DNA from: Hermatobates lingyangjiaoensis
Lineage: Eukaryota > Arthropoda > Insecta > Hemiptera > Hermatobatidae
Direction: 5' to 3'
Assembly: GCA_026182355.1 (NCBI GenBank)
Contig: JAPFBL010000255.1
Location: forward strand, 5,271,501 to 5,335,500
DNA length: 64,000 nucleotides
Shown here: positions 13,038-26,031 of the stretch, piece after piece
Numbering within the stretch: the first letter of the stretch is position 1
How the letters are laid out: the number at the start of each line of letters is the position of its first letter
Position numbers and translations under genes: made by a program
Notes under the pieces: model-generated
What the model saw: only the letters and a program-made list of their open reading frames with translations
Told to the model about the DNA's origin: nothing
Database searches by the model: none

Positions 13038-13087
13038 AATTGGATGTCATTTAGGTCCCCCCGCTACTAATTGGATGTCATTTAGGT
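13038..13087 (+). repeat. Short direct repeat, 31-bp offset
   Basis: AATTGGATGTCATTTAGGT occurs at 13038-13056 and 13069-13087. It is followed by GAACGGACACACAGACAGAT, a phrase of the type seen at retroelement 3' ends. Confidence 0.7.
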
Positions 13088-14623
13088 TTTCTTGGAGGTG
13101 AACGGACACACAGACAGATGGACCTACATTTTTTATGTATATAGACATACTTTAATTGACAATAAAAAATTGATTTTATAACCTATAATGACTTCCAAAG
13201 GTATTAAAAAATATAAAGATTTCACTGCCATCCACATTATTGATACCTCCAATTAAAAATCAATTTTAACTGGTTAAAAAATCAATTACCAGTTTTAAGC
13301 CAGCGATATAATACAATAAGTACTGTTTGTACAACCTGTAAAAAAAGTAAATTGCCACCCTTGATTCACGCTTTCTTTTTCCACAGAACATCCCCAATTT
13401 ATTTAAGATTAGTATTGCAAACACTTATACTTGATAAAAACATCTAATCGATAAGAACACTATCAGAAAATTCTACTTCAATAATTATTCAATTATGTAT
13501 TTTTGATACTGAATGAATGTATATTTTTAACTGTAATCAAAAACAGTTATTACTATTTACTGAATTTTACTATGTTACCTTTTTACCAATTTTGCTGAAA
13601 TTTAGTTGTGTCAGGAAGAAATATATTTGAAGAAATGTATGTGTCAATAAAACTGCGATAAAGATAATATATATGGTTTAAAGAGAAGCAAAAGAGATAA
13701 GAAAAAGTTGCCTACTCGCTGAATATCAAAGCCTTTTTCAAAGAAGTATTTCTTTTTTATAAAAAGACATATCCTACTTGAGTGCATTCCTATTAGTGAT
13801 TGAGCACATAAACTGCTTAGGTTGCATTCTTATTATTATGAATAACATTTTCAACACTACACAAATAAGGCATTGTAAAATAGTTTAAAACTTAATAAAC
13901 CTGCCCTTAGAAAACCTATCAACAAAAGGGATAACAGCTATCAAGAAAAACATCTAAAATAACTTTTCATTGCATTTCCGCACTCCTTCACCTTCTTGAG
14001 TTAAATTGAGTTCATATCGATGCCAACTCCACCTTTATGCCTCATCAAATAACTTATATAATATGAAATTGAATGTACTAAATAAATTTTCTTTGTGGAA
14101 CTATTTAGTATGGATTTAGAGGTTTTTCTTAAATTACAGAATAATAGAATTTAGCTGACAGATTAAAAAGAAGCCTTTTTGTTAAAAAAGTTTTTGCACT
14201 GACCACTTTACTAATTTCATTTTTTGATAAAAAATAATTACCTTTTTGAAAAAAATCAGCTATGGAAAACTTCAATAAAAAAAAGTTATAATAGATTTAA
14301 TGTTTAAAATTGTACTATGGTTAAAATAATCACATATTATTTTGGTAATGACATATCACAAGGTTCGTTTTTTACCTTTTTAAGAGTGAATCATAAAAAA
14401 CTCAAATACACATACAGGAAAAATATAAGAAAAGATAAGATTTGTCTTAAATGGTTTTTAATGAACAAAAAATGTCAACTTTGAATTTTAATAGTAGTAT
14501 CCTCCAACTCAAGCTAAAATAAACACATTACACAAATTAGCACAATAATGAAACGAACATGCACAATCTCCACAACCTTGTCGCATAATTTTCAACCAAA
14601 AGAAAAAAGCATTTATTTTGTAG

Positions 14624-14686
14624 GTTTGTTGCGATCGAAGATGGACAACGTCCGAAAGCGCTCCAACTCCAGGATGATCTTACGAG
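14624..14686 (+). other. GC-richer, splice-flanked 63-bp segment, possible exon
   Basis: A T-rich tract ending TTTTGTAG precedes, and CGAG|GTATGA follows. Frame 3 gives LLRSKMDNVRKRSNSRMILR (phase 1 entry). Frame 2 is also open and the minus strand has an open frame with IILELERFRTLSIFDRN. Three open frames in an island far richer in G+C than its surroundings could be an exon or a transposon fragment. No family was recognised, and strand is uncertain. Confidence 0.25.
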
Positions 14687-16105
14687 GTATGACGGTTTTA
14701 CCTATTTCTAATAAAAATTTATTTTGTATACCTCTTTAACTGCATAATGCTAAAACGTTTTGTTGTGTATTTGATTACATACAAAAAAAAACACAGAACC
14801 ATGTACATAATTTTCACATATAACACCCAGAGCTGAGGTTTTCAAGTTGATGTCAATAGTCTTGTATTGTTAGGAAGTTAAGATTTCATTGCAGGCATCT
14901 ATTCTTACAGTCACTAATCTGAAGGGTATGAGAAGAAAGATTATTAATCTAAGTGCATTTATTCTGTTATTCAAGCTGAAAATTTTATTGAAGAAGTCAT
15001 GAGGTAATTTTTTATAAACCCTGAATAGGACCAATCGAGACTGAAACTTCATTTTTAACTAGTCCAATTGTGAAATGATTAATTCATGATTAGTACTAAT
15101 TTTATGCTGAATCCTATTGGTTTTTAAATCAATTTTAATTTATTATTCAAAATAGAGTTCCATTTTGGTTTTTCAGAAAAATTGTGTATACTGATCATCA
15201 AAAAAATCGATTTGAAGACGTCCAAGGATTTACGAATTTTAAAGTGCCCTGAACATATTTCTTTATATTATTAACCTGTTGTCTAGATTTCGTGGGTAGG
15301 TAGGTAGATTGTATAAAAATGATTAATCACATTTTTCCTACTCTTTCAGTCATTCGAGAAACTTGGAATTATGTTTTTATCACCTTTAAATTGCATTATA
15401 AACATGTGGTGAATTTTCGATTATTTAAGTAGTATGAAACGCTAACAATTGAGGAGATAAGTTTCACTTATGTAATGATTGTGCTCAAACAATAGATTTG
15501 ATTAAAAATATCGATGGATTAGACTTAGCAATGTAATTAAAATATTATTTAACAGAAGCAAATACCTTTTCAAAACAATTAATAGGTAAACAAGTACAAC
15601 TATCGTTATTTTATTTGAATATAATTTAAAAACTGCATCCAAGAAATTACATGTCTATTCACATATTTTAAAATATCATCTACTCTAGAAAACATTAAAT
15701 CACATAAAACATTCATTTATAATGTTTGCAAATAATTTATTTTAAATCTTTCAAATACCTTGTGTAGATGTGTTAATCATAGAACCGAAATTGAAATTTC
15801 CTCTGTTTATATTATTATTAAACAATAAAATTGAATATTTCTCTTTTTATTTCATTTAGTAAGTCTGATTGAAAATAAACTATACGAAGAAATATGCAGT
15901 TATTTGATTATTACCTTTTCTGTTTATTTTTTTTTTTTTTTTAATAAACTATCTCAAATAATAACCAATAGAATATTTATATTACAATTAAACACATCAT
16001 ATCTGCCGAGCATAAGAAAACCTATTTATTACCTTTCATTCGATTTAATCAGGGCCTATTTGAAGAAACTGCGCTTAGCATGCCATGCCCCACTAGACAG
16101 CTCTT
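14687..16105. other. No gene seen
   Basis: AT-rich. A GGTAGGTAGGTAG run at about 15295-15307. Nothing else was recognised before the hAT element. Confidence 0.45.
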
Positions 16106-16113
16106 ACATAGGA

Positions 16114-16838
16114 CAGGCAAGTCAAACTCAGAGGCCCGCGAGGGCTATAGGAATCAGTTTGTATTGTCATCAGGGCCGCACTTCTACAATATTAAATAAA
16201 GTCGTTTAAACATTATTACAGAATATTTTTCTTTTACGGGTACTTTTTTATATTTATTTCATATTTAAAAATTCAAGTGCAAAAGTACATGTAGTTTAAC
16301 AAAAGAATATAACAAAGGAACTTAGCATGAGATATAAATCTGTTCTTTATTTCTGTAAATTATATAACAACAATTTAAAAAGCAACATACATGACTCGCA
16401 TGTATTTGAAATTGAAAATGGACATTTATTACCAAGTATTCAAACACTTTTTATGTTTTGTCCCGAGGCTTGACACCTCTGGTATTTGACAATCTTTGGT
16501 ATGTCTGACTGGAATTTCTGTGCAGTTTGTAGTTTTATGAGAAATGACAAGTGATGATCAGTCAACCTAGTTCTCTGAGAAGTTTTTGTTAATTTCATGA
16601 AGGAAAATAACTGTTCACACAAATAGATAGAACCAAACATTGCCACAACCAGCATGACAAACTTTCTCAAGTTTACAAACGTTTTCGGAAGATATGAAAA
16701 GAAATGAGGTATTCCCACATCAAAATACTTTGCTCTGAGTAAAGAATACACGCCTCGTATTTTGATTTTTTTTCTTTTTTTCTGATTTTTTCAAAGTTGC
16801 TTCAAATCGTCTGTGGGGCCGCGAGTTTGACATGCCTG
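16114..16838 (-). mobile_element. Internally deleted hAT transposon, 725 bp
   Basis: The left end CAGGCAAGTCAAACTC and the right end GAGTTTGACATGCCTG are inverted repeats matching 15 of 16 bases. The flanking octamers ACATAGGA and ATATAGGG agree at 6 of 8 positions, fitting a decayed 8-bp hAT target duplication. Inside on the minus strand is the C-terminal part of a transposase (see 16440-16751). The catalytic region and N-terminus are gone, so this copy cannot move by itself. The CAGGxxxGTCAAACTC end type is, from memory, common among GTF2IRD2/ZBED-like hAT families. Confidence 0.72.
16440..16751 (-). pseudogene. hAT transposase C-terminal dimerisation domain fragment
   Basis: The frame contains LRKFVMLVVAMFGSIYLCEQ followed by LFSFMKLTKTSQRTRLTDHH, then LQTAQKFQSDIPKIVKYQRC and a stop. 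The pattern FGSxYxCEQxFSxMKxxKxxxRxRLTDxxL is the signature of the hAT C-terminal dimerisation domain in GTF2IRD2-like/ZBED5-like transposases, where it ends a few dozen residues before the stop as here. The apparent ATG is not a real start. About 100 residues of an expected 500-700 remain, inside the hAT element 16114-16838. Confidence 0.75.
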
Positions 16839-17164
16839 ATATAGGGGACAACATACTACTACAACGTTAAATAAAGAATGAGATCTTCTTCATAAATAAT
16901 TTATTATGCAAATGTCATGAAGAACAGTAAATAATCGTCATTTCACTCCTTATTTTCTTTAACTTCCATCAACACTGATATTTTATTTGGTATTACTATC
17001 AAATAAATATTAGAATTCTTCTTTGAGTGATCAAATTATTAACGAACAAAAACATTTTTATAGTTCTGAATTTTTGTAAAGAATGAGAGAAAACTTACTT
17101 CTTGTAATGTAAAAACTGTGCAAATACTCGCTTGCCCTTTGGCAATACTTTAGGAGTGTTTTAT

Positions 17165-17178
17165 GTTACTTAGGCAAC
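17165..17178 (+). promoter_or_regulatory. RFX X-box-like sequence
   Basis: GTTACTTAGGCAAC matches RYYNYY-N(1-3)-RRNRAC perfectly. No gene start is recognisable nearby and the RSPH10B-like gene is 45 kb away, so this may be a chance match. Confidence 0.2.
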
Positions 17179-17421
17179 GTAACCTGGTAACCTTGCTCAA
17201 TCATGAGAAGGAAAGGTGTTTCTGCAAGCAGTATGTTTTTATGTAAGAATGCCTTAGCTATGCATTGCATACAGGATATTTTCTTGAATTATAACTAACA
17301 AAATATTATTTGAATATGTGAGTTAAAAAACTTGATGGTTTGATATTTAGCTAGCTATACATATGAACTTTAAAATTGTAGGACATTGTCTATGATTCAT
17401 ATTAAAATTGAAATCACTCAC

Positions 17422-17490
17422 GCCTTCAAAACTGGCTTTCTTCTTCCCCTTCTGCTTCCTTGTACCTTTGTAATTATTAGTAGTACCATC
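17422..17490 (-). other. Possible 69-bp minus-strand exon with a consensus donor
   Basis: The minus strand shows ...GTAG|GAT...GGC|GTGAGT, a perfect donor consensus. The enclosed 23 codons are open and phase 0 at both ends, encoding a lysine-rich stretch (GTRKQKGKKKASFEG at its end). The tract before the acceptor is purine-rich, which weakens the case. No protein was recognised. Confidence 0.18.
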
Positions 17491-20400
17491 CTACTTTTTT
17501 CAGACTGTCTAGGTTTTACTTTTTATTAGAGGACAAGGCGATATAAAAATATCTTACATCAGTACAACAAAGTTAAAAGATAACAAATTGCTAGTTTCTT
17601 TGATACTTTTGTTCAAAGTAGTTTTTAAAGTTAACTTTTTATGGAAGGTGAACTTCGTAACTTAGTGCTAGATAAAGTTATTCAGTCACTACAAATCCTA
17701 TTTAAATAACTTAAAACTCATCTAAAACTATCCTGCATCAAATCTTAAAGCGGCTTAATCTTAAAGTTAAATCTTGGAGTGACCAAAATAAAACAACTCG
17801 CTAAAGAAAAGGTAGTAATTGAAAAAAATAAACCTACCCCGTTTTTTAGTAACGAAAAAAACATTGTTTGTTTAATAGGGTATTTGTTGGGTGGAGTATT
17901 TCTCCTTCTAAAAACAGCTATTAATTTTCTTAATATATGTTGAAATACAATAGATACAGCATTTTCTAAAACTCCACCGCTCTAAGGATTCACTGGATTT
18001 GTATAAGAGCGCTAATAACGTTGCAAGAGAAACATGTTTTTTAATGCTGAGACTAATTAAACATATTTGGGGTCTACTCGCAACAGCGACTTACCAACTT
18101 GGCAGTGTCCTCTATATAAAATGAAATCAATAGAAAAGCCGTTCCTTTTGAAAATATGTTACAAGATTCACAAATAAAAAGAGATTAGAAAATTCTTTGT
18201 CAAATAATTTTATTTCTTTGCATTGTAAAATTGTAAATTTTATTACATTACGTATAATAAATTACATAACGTTTCTGCTTGTTTTGATTGTATTTGTTCA
18301 TGAAACATACACATAAACTCATAAATTTTACTGTGTCGAATAGTAGCTCCGAATCAGTTTTCTAATTGGACACGAAATGTCTACTTACTGGCTCTGAATT
18401 TAATGATTTAATTAGTAATATACTTCAATTAGTGTAAATGAACTAACTTACTAGTTATATTATTCTTCTGGTTGTAAACTTGGAAATTTATTTTTTTCTT
18501 GTGTTTACTTGTAACGATGTTAAGAGTAGACCATACTAAGTTTTTTTTAATTCTCAAATCAAATTAAACTTAAAATGAACATTTTGTTTGATGATGAAAT
18601 CAACTAAACCATATTTCTCTCTTTGATTTGAATTAACTACCCTAGCTTTAGATTAAGCTAAGCTCTTTTAAATAAATCAGTTTTATACAAATCCCATTTC
18701 TAGTTGAGTAGAATGAACTAGAAAGTTGTACAGAAAAAGAACTAAACTGAAAAAAAATCTGAAACATTCAATGACCTGTTTGTTAATATTGTTGAAAATA
18801 CCAAGCTCACGTATCATATAATACATGAAAGTTGATTATTCGAAACCTAAACTTATTATATGTATATCTATTTTTCAACATCACTTTTCTTCATTAAGAT
18901 ATTATCAAGTGTCAATGAATAAAACACCTCTAAACCAACGTTTTTTCTATATTTGTAGATTACATTAATAAAGAAATTAATTACGATGACATGAAAAATA
19001 TGTTACATTATTTATACGAATATACATTATTACTTTGGTATTTTTCGAATATATGTGATAGAATTATGAAAATTTTTAAATTTTGCAATTAAATGAAAAC
19101 AACTGCGTTATTTGGAACATAAACTATTTTAGAAATAGTTTAGAAATAATTACTAATAATTTGTAACTATAACTATGTTTAGATTTAAAGTCCATTATTT
19201 TATAAGTAGAATATTCATTAAAATAGGCATTTTTACAAAGAAAAAAAAAACTGAAGTTATCAATTTCACTTTAAAGTATGAATATTGCTATTCAAACTTT
19301 AACATTACTTGTTATTTGAATATTTTGATCAGTTTACTTCAATTCTGTAAATGTACTAAATCAATATTGACTCTTAAACATTTCCTTCTTATATTGTACC
19401 ATGTTTCATCATTGAATAGAGACCTCAAGGAGTTCCATTATTAGTAACGCTTCTTACTAATTAAATTTTGTAATTAATTAAGTTTTGTAATTAGCATTTC
19501 CTTAAACAACTTGTCATTTGATAATATTCTGTAGTTTTCTCTTATATAATGCTCCAAAGTAACTCTGAAACGGAAGCACTGGTTGAAAGAACACCTAATT
19601 TACAAAAGAAATTTTAAATTGTCTTTCATTAAAATGTTAAACAAAATGAACTTCATTAAAGAAGTAAAAATATTCCCTGTAATATTATCAGTAGAAAAAA
19701 AGGTTGGTATTAGATAGGCGTATAGATAGGATATTTTCCTTCCCATATATCTCCGTTATTTTCTCGAGGTGAAAATAAGATATGTCAATGTCACACTAGC
19801 GGCCCCAAAATCATGTCTGCCTCCTGAGTTAGACAAAACATTACTTGTTAAAGGATTATCTGTGATACTATCTAAAAACCATAGAAATCACATTCTTCTT
19901 ATCCCTTTGGGAAAAGACATCCTAACCAGTTCTTTAGTTCGAAATGACATTACATTTCAGATTAATATAATGTTTACCTGTCCATGATTATCAACTGGAA
20001 TAACGATATGGAATAGAGTGTTTAACACAAAATCACCCAAGATAAGCAAAATTTGGTGTAGCCACTGCTTGGAAGGGTGACACCATGCGTTGCTGCATTT
20101 GGTAATGTGGTATACCCATGTTTAATGGTTGCTGGAGTCATAAAGTGAGCCAAGATTTCACACCATGAATAGCACATAAAGCGTCAAGCCTAGAACTGTA
20201 GACGTAGGATAAACAAAATGATCTATTATTAGTTAAAAAACAAGACTATCCAAAATATAATACATACCTAATTAATTATACGTACAAAAAGGGGCACATC
20301 GGATATATGGAACTAAAGACAGGGTATTGACTGCAATGCTCAGTAAATTGTGGTGTTCTAAATAAATTTTGGGTAAAATAGTCCTTTCAAAGAGAATAAA

Positions 20401-21829
20401 ATTGAAAGAAAATGTTAATGTTTTTTTCTCTAAAATATTTGCTTAAAGGATTTTAAAGTTGATGTAAAAATAATAGTTGTCCACTTTTATATTTAAATAA
20501 TTCATTTCCAAATATAATATTTTCATACTATTAAAAATAAACGTATATACAGTAAAGAATAATACACGATCATTAGAGATTTCGTATTGTGAATTAGAAT
20601 TTCAATGTGCTTCAGTATTCTGTCTTCTTCATTTTTGAGTTTAATGGCATACTTTGAATAGATTAGCTTGTAACAACAGAGTAAAAATAATGACTAGAAG
20701 TAAGATTGCATAGCGATGGTACTTGTCAAGAAGTTTTCCCAGTCATCCATTTTCTACAAATTTACGTCATATTCTTCATAACTCCTCATCAGACTTCATT
20801 ATTATTTATCTTACTTGAACCATCCGCCATTATCTAGGCAGAAATAAACAAAACAGTACTTATCCGTAATCATTTGAATCCTAACTGGTATATGGTATCA
20901 CTGGGATAGCTAAAAGATTTTTCCAATTTCTATCATTTGTCGGGTGTAAAATGAACGTTTTCTGATATATTTAACATTTTTTATGTATTTCGTAACAGTA
21001 TAAACACTCAGGTTTTTTGCCTGCCGTCTGTTTCGGCAAAAACTGAGGGACTAAGTAAGTTTAAAAGTGCCTAAAATGGTTTTAAATATTAGTAACTTTG
21101 TATTCCTAATATGGCAAAGCTCGGAATACAAGTAATGATAACACCACCTTTCTGAAAACATAATCACCTCTCTTGCTGTTTTACGTACAAAATTTATCAA
21201 ACTCCAAAATTCATTTCCTCACTCATTTCACTAGCTCAGCAGTATTTAGATATAGCAACTGAAAGAAGGTAAGTCTTATATTATTTCGATGTTTTAATCA
21301 AAATTGAAAAGCTACTCAGATGAGTTAATCTATTAAATCGTTTAGCGAAAATTGCTTTGCTGTTTCTATTGCATTCCTTCTGTAATCTCAACGATCCTTG
21401 TTTGGATGTTTTATTGGCACGCCTTTGTCTTTTTTCTGCAATCGCATTTCAATCTATTTTCGCTGTTCTCAATAGCTTTAACTCACTTTCTTTATGGAAT
21501 AGTTTTTAATCTATAAAGTAACGTTTCAACAAAAAACAGAAATGTGCAAACTGTGTACACTTAATCATGAATTTTTGTTCATTGAATTAAAGTGAAGGTA
21601 ATAATAATAATTGGCACAGCTAAAGTTATTTGCTACCATGGCTTATAGTTTTTAATTCATAGTCAGTACAGTTTTAACTGGCATTTGAAGAACACCTTTT
21701 GCTTAATTTTCACTGCGTTGATTGTATTTTCTTCATTGCTATGTTATATACATTCGGCGACAAACGAAGAGGAGAATAAAACTCTTGTATTTTATCAAAA
21801 ATAATCATACGGATCTTTACATCCATCAT
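17491..21829. other. Mostly featureless; unassigned relic near 19.8-20.2 kb
   Basis: 19770-20190 is less AT-biased and holds phrases such as GTAGCCACTGCTTGGAAGGG that look like mobile-element sequence, but no domain was recognised. 20740-21830 lies on the 3' side of the Penelope relic and may contain its tail. Confidence 0.35.
21007..21047. repeat. Hairpin-forming inverted repeat
   Basis: CTCAGGTTTTTTGCC and GGCAAAAACTGAG pair around a loop of about 13 bases, with one bulge on the left arm. Confidence 0.5.
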
Positions 21830-22860
21830 TCATTACAGGAAAACCCCATATTCTTTTTTGTTCATCTACTTCCTTGGCTATTATTTTGATATCTTCAAAG
21901 TCAAAGGTGTTGATGTTGCATTCTTCTTATTCGTTCTTATTGAATAACTATATAGCTATATCCTTTTTAGAAACCGACTAGTTTCTCCATAGCATCGTTT
22001 ATCACAATTTTTGAATTTCAGAACATAAATAAGGTTACTTTGTAAATCCATTGGAATTTTTCCATTAACCTTGAAAACAGTGATTTTACTTTTCTTTTAC
22101 TGTAAAATGCTAAAGTAACTTCAGAAATATTTCGCTTAAAAAGATTTTTGATTGTCTATAATAAAGCCTAAACATAAGTAAATTTAAAATATTTCTTATT
22201 TAAAACTTCTGGATTAGATTGACTACTGTTGAAGTCCTGATAGTTTTTTTTTAAACATCTGGACCAAATTCGATCAATTAAATTATTGGAGTAATTGATT
22301 ATATTCCATTGTTTATTCACCAAATTAAATGCTAAATCTAAAGGTATATTCGTGAAAGTGACTAAACATCAAGAAAAAAACCATACTTACAGTAACATTT
22401 AAACTTAAACTTTGAAATCAAGTGAGTTTTTAACGTTCAATTCATTATTTTTTGTGATATACTGAGATATTTTTCAGTATATTTTGATAGCACATAAGTT
22501 GGACTACCTATGAATAAAACAGTAGGGCGTAGTGGAAACCCTGGCTTGCGCAGCTTTACTAGTCCATGTATACGTGGTGCTATTCCATTTGTGACTTCAT
22601 TATTGAAGCTTGACGAAGCTTCTTATCTATACATAATGATGCCTTTAATTCTTCAACTATCTCATTTCTCTTACTTTTTATTATAGATGAAGGATCTTCT
22701 TCTTGTAATTGAATAGGTATTACTATCCTCTAACAATGTTTTCATTTTTATTTTATATTCTTCTACATTTATTATACCAGTATTGCCAGGTTTACCACTT
22801 TTACAAACCATAATGTCTTTATTGTCTCTTAAAAACTTACGAGTTTTATTACAATGTTCT
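21830..22860 (-). mobile_element. Decayed Penelope-like element, RT and GIY-YIG remnants
   Basis: Minus-strand translation, with several stops and frameshifts. At about 22750-22845 it gives FLRDNKDIMVCKSGKPGNTG and LLEDSNTYSITRR. At about 22505-22600 it gives APRIHGLVKLRKPGFPLRPT followed by FIGSPTY, the diagnostic Penelope RT stretch (APRIYGLPKIHKPG..LRPIVSxIGSPTY). At about 22280-22370 the LVNKQWNII region is recognisable. At about 22020-22080 QSNLIYVLKFKNCDKRCYGE and TSRFLKR match the start of the GIY-YIG endonuclease, and INTFDFEDIKIIAKEVDEQK at 21870-21920 its end. The order RT then GIY-YIG is that of canonical Penelope elements. The copy is dead, and no terminal pLTR was found beside it. 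Confidence 0.78.
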
Positions 22861-23289
22861 ATAGAAGCATTTCATTTTTCATTCAATTAGATGAGTTATT
22901 TAATCTGCTATTCTGATTTCTTACGATATTAACACAACAAAATATATATGACGTTTTCCGGCGTCTTATTGATGGTCGTTTAAGAGTGTGTGGTAATCAG
23001 TCTACAAATCTCAATGACAGACCTATAGTTCTCGATGTAAATAACAACATCATTGTTTTCATGTATTATTGAAGAGTGAGAAAGATGCTTCACCGTATTT
23101 TATGAGGAACTAGTTACTACTTTTAAAACATTTTTCCGGTAATTTAAGAAACTTAAACATTCTTATTAGGTATTGCATTACTATGAATATTTAATGAACT
23201 GAAATATTGGATCGTACTATTGCACTAAAAACGATCAAATCCTAATATCTTTTAATTCTTCATTAAAAATACTAAGCTAGCTCTCACAA

Positions 23290-23495
23290 AGGTTTGTAAA
23301 TACTTGATGTTCCTTTAAATCAATGACCAAACTGGAACAGCGATGTAACAGATACATTGGCTAAAGCCACAAACGCAATGTTATGTTGCAGAAGATGCAG
23401 GACATTACATCTTTACCACAAATTTACACTTTGGATTTGTACAGCTGTGGCAAGACCAATCTATTATATGTAGCGGTAGTGTGGTTTTAAAATGT
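23290..23495 (+). mobile_element. Non-LTR retrotransposon RT C-terminal fragment
   Basis: The plus-strand frame reads ILDVPLNQ, a stop, PNWNSDVTDTLAKATNAMLC, then HKFTLWICTAVARPIYYM and a stop. This fits the thumb region of Jockey-like reverse transcriptases, roughly KYLGVxLDxKLxWxxHVxxxLxKAxxAL...TLWIYTAVVRPIxxY. Only this short segment is recognisable. Confidence 0.6.
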
Positions 23496-23936
23496 AATTA
23501 ATAATACCTAAATTTACCTGACAAACAAAACAAACCTGACTTCTTTTATAATTTGTTTGCTATCTAGGGATTGTAGGTTTCTTATGTATGGTGGCCAAGA
23601 ATGGATGTTTTTTAAATGTCATTTTGAGATTGGTTTCCCAGGATATATCTGTGTTATATTCTCGGTAGTATGAAACAACGTCTCTTGGACTTTATGGAAT
23701 TGTTAATCCCTGACTTACTTAATTGTTCTATATTTAAAAAAAAAAATTTTTTTGCAATAATATTCATATAGATTGTTGTTCTAGCTTAATTATTATTATT
23801 TTAAATTAGTTTTTGGATAAAACTATGTTTTTATGATTTTTAGCTGTTTTTACCTCTACCACGCTTAGTATGGGATAGGAGTGTTTTTAGTGAGAGGTAT
23901 TCGAAGAGTGAGGATTCGAAAATGCACTGACCCTCG

Positions 23937-24173
23937 GTGTATCGAACGATTTCTCTATGTGAGGATTTTTTTCAGTTTGACCGCTGGTGTGTTTACTTTA
24001 TTACTTCCAACCTAAACGACAACTTTTTACAACTTAAATCACTGATAGAAGAGCTAGTTTGGAGCAGCGAACCTGCTGAAAAGAGTCAGCAATATCGATG
24101 GTTGTGGATTGATATCATTTTCCCTGCTGTCTTCTTTAAGACCTCTCCCAGCATAAACAGAATATGGTTTTAA
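23937..24173 (+). other. Unassigned open frame, 78 codons
   Basis: The frame is richer in charged residues than surrounding translated noise, with LKSLIEELVWSSEPAEKSQQ in its middle. It contains an internal acceptor-like TTTTTTTCAG at about 23970-23980. I do not recognise it. It could be a remnant of a transposon, since a non-LTR reverse transcriptase fragment lies 0.5 kb upstream on the same strand, or a chance frame. Confidence 0.15.
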
Positions 24174-26031
24174 AAGTTACTGGAGCCTCTTAAACTCGAG
24201 TTACAAAGAAAACTACTGTATTTTATTCTGATCTCTGCATAATGTTTCATCTTTAAGTCATTTTGTACTGTCTTGTGAAAGTGGTTTAAGGAATCTATGA
24301 ATCCAATATAATTTTCCGAATTTATGTATCAGTAATCCCGTTATAATTTGGTAATGAAAATAATTTAATTGTCCTAGAAAAAAATCACCTCATTTACGTA
24401 TGTATTTCTATCGATGATATAATTTATGTACTAAGGGCAATTATTCAAGTTGTATTGTTAAGTATATTCTGTAACGGTATAGATTTACTCTTCTCCAACT
24501 GATCTGTACTATTCTCTTTACTTACTTATCACTATCGACAGAAACTAATTTTTTCTAATTTTAATTAATTTTACTGTTTTATTGGCAGCATTGAATAAAG
24601 TTCAGAACATTTTTTCCTATACTGAAAAAACCAGCGATAATATGTTTATGTGGAGAAATCTATGTAAAATTCTTAGACTGTGGTTGAGTATAGATTCCTT
24701 TCTGACAATTCTACCACGAATTATTAATAGAGTTAATGATTTCATTAATTCGCCGACATGATACATTTAAATTCTGTTGAAAAGGATGTAGGGATAGGTT
24801 TGTTAGTATCGGAAAAGTTTATACCATTGAAATAAAAATATAAATTGTCGACTTGTTTGAAGTAAACGCAGATATATTGAAAACAACGAATGTGTTATTT
24901 CATAGAAGTAGTTAAATATATATACGGAATCACAGAATATCACCTACTTAGCCATCCAATGCAGTAAAATGACTGCATTAAATATTCTTAATATTTTAAA
25001 CAAATAACTTTATTGAATTAAAAACATTTGACTTAAATGAAAATAGTTTGGAATGTTTTATTAGGCAAGGAACGTTTGTTAAGCCAGTGTTGTTAAAGAA
25101 GAAAATGGAGGAAAAGTGGTTGAGAGTGTAGACAAATGCGCTACCCGACCGGACCTAACATTTGTAACTTATTATCTAGCCGAGCTTTATCTTTGTGCAT
25201 GCTCCACTACAGCTTTTCTAGATGGAAAATATTATCTACTTAAATGGAGCAAGAAAACGTTTAACTGTATTTTCTAGTTCAAGCACCAGACCAAACAACA
25301 CTATTTAAGTCCAATTTGACCTATTCAAACTTACCACCATGTTTATGTAGGTAAAATGAAAACGTTCCAGTTTAATACCAGTACATTTTTAAATGTTTTT
25401 TTTTCATCTTCTTCATAAACATTCCTTAGCTTCACAATAAACAGAGTCTTTATTTTTTAGTTGACTAAATATAAGCTTTAAATAAATAATATATAAACTG
25501 CTAGCTGAAGCATACTCTTTAACAAAAAGTATAATTTCTGACTCTAGTCCAACCAGACTACTGCTCATTCAACTGTAGCTTATTTATAACCTGAATATAT
25601 TAACGGATATAAATTTGATTGACTCATGTATTCTTAAAAAATCGGAAATTAAAAAATCATTATTGCATGGTTGTAATATGCAACTTACAACTCAACTACT
25701 AGTTACTAGTTATAGCCCAACTGAAAACATCATGATCCACTATAATGGTATATATATTTTAAACATATATAGTTATCATTATTTGAAAATATTGCTTCTA
25801 TAAAACAATTATGACTGATAATTGCGTTATTTCACAAACTGTATGAAGCGCAATTTGTAAGATTTGAAATCAGAAGATTCAATGCTGAAGCTATGCACTT
25901 TTCCAACTTAAATTCTACATTTGACACAACGACAATTCACATAGTTCCTACTCATGTTGAAAATTATTTTTGTACACTGAATACATTAAACTCGTGTAAG
26001 TAGATTTTAATTTATCAAATTTTGTTTGCAG

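Larger units (their letters stand above)
9011..14623. other. Non-coding, scattered unassigned relics
   Basis: Apart from the direct repeats listed, stretches at 9820-9960, 10640-10770 and 11080-11280 are richer in G+C than their surroundings and are probably old transposon pieces. The last has open frames on both strands, none recognised. 11400-13030 is plain AT-rich DNA. Confidence 0.4.

Noticed and set aside
13038..13087. Start of a CRISPR-like or satellite array
   Set aside because: Only two units and no further copies.
17165..17178. X-box as the promoter element of the RSPH10B-like gene
   Set aside because: It is 45 kb from the gene's start with no cilium gene beside it; a match to this loose consensus is expected by chance in 64 kb.
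20783..20789. CTGATGA beyond the 3' side of the Penelope relic as another hammerhead
   Set aside because: No stem II of suitable length and no GAA block at the right distance.
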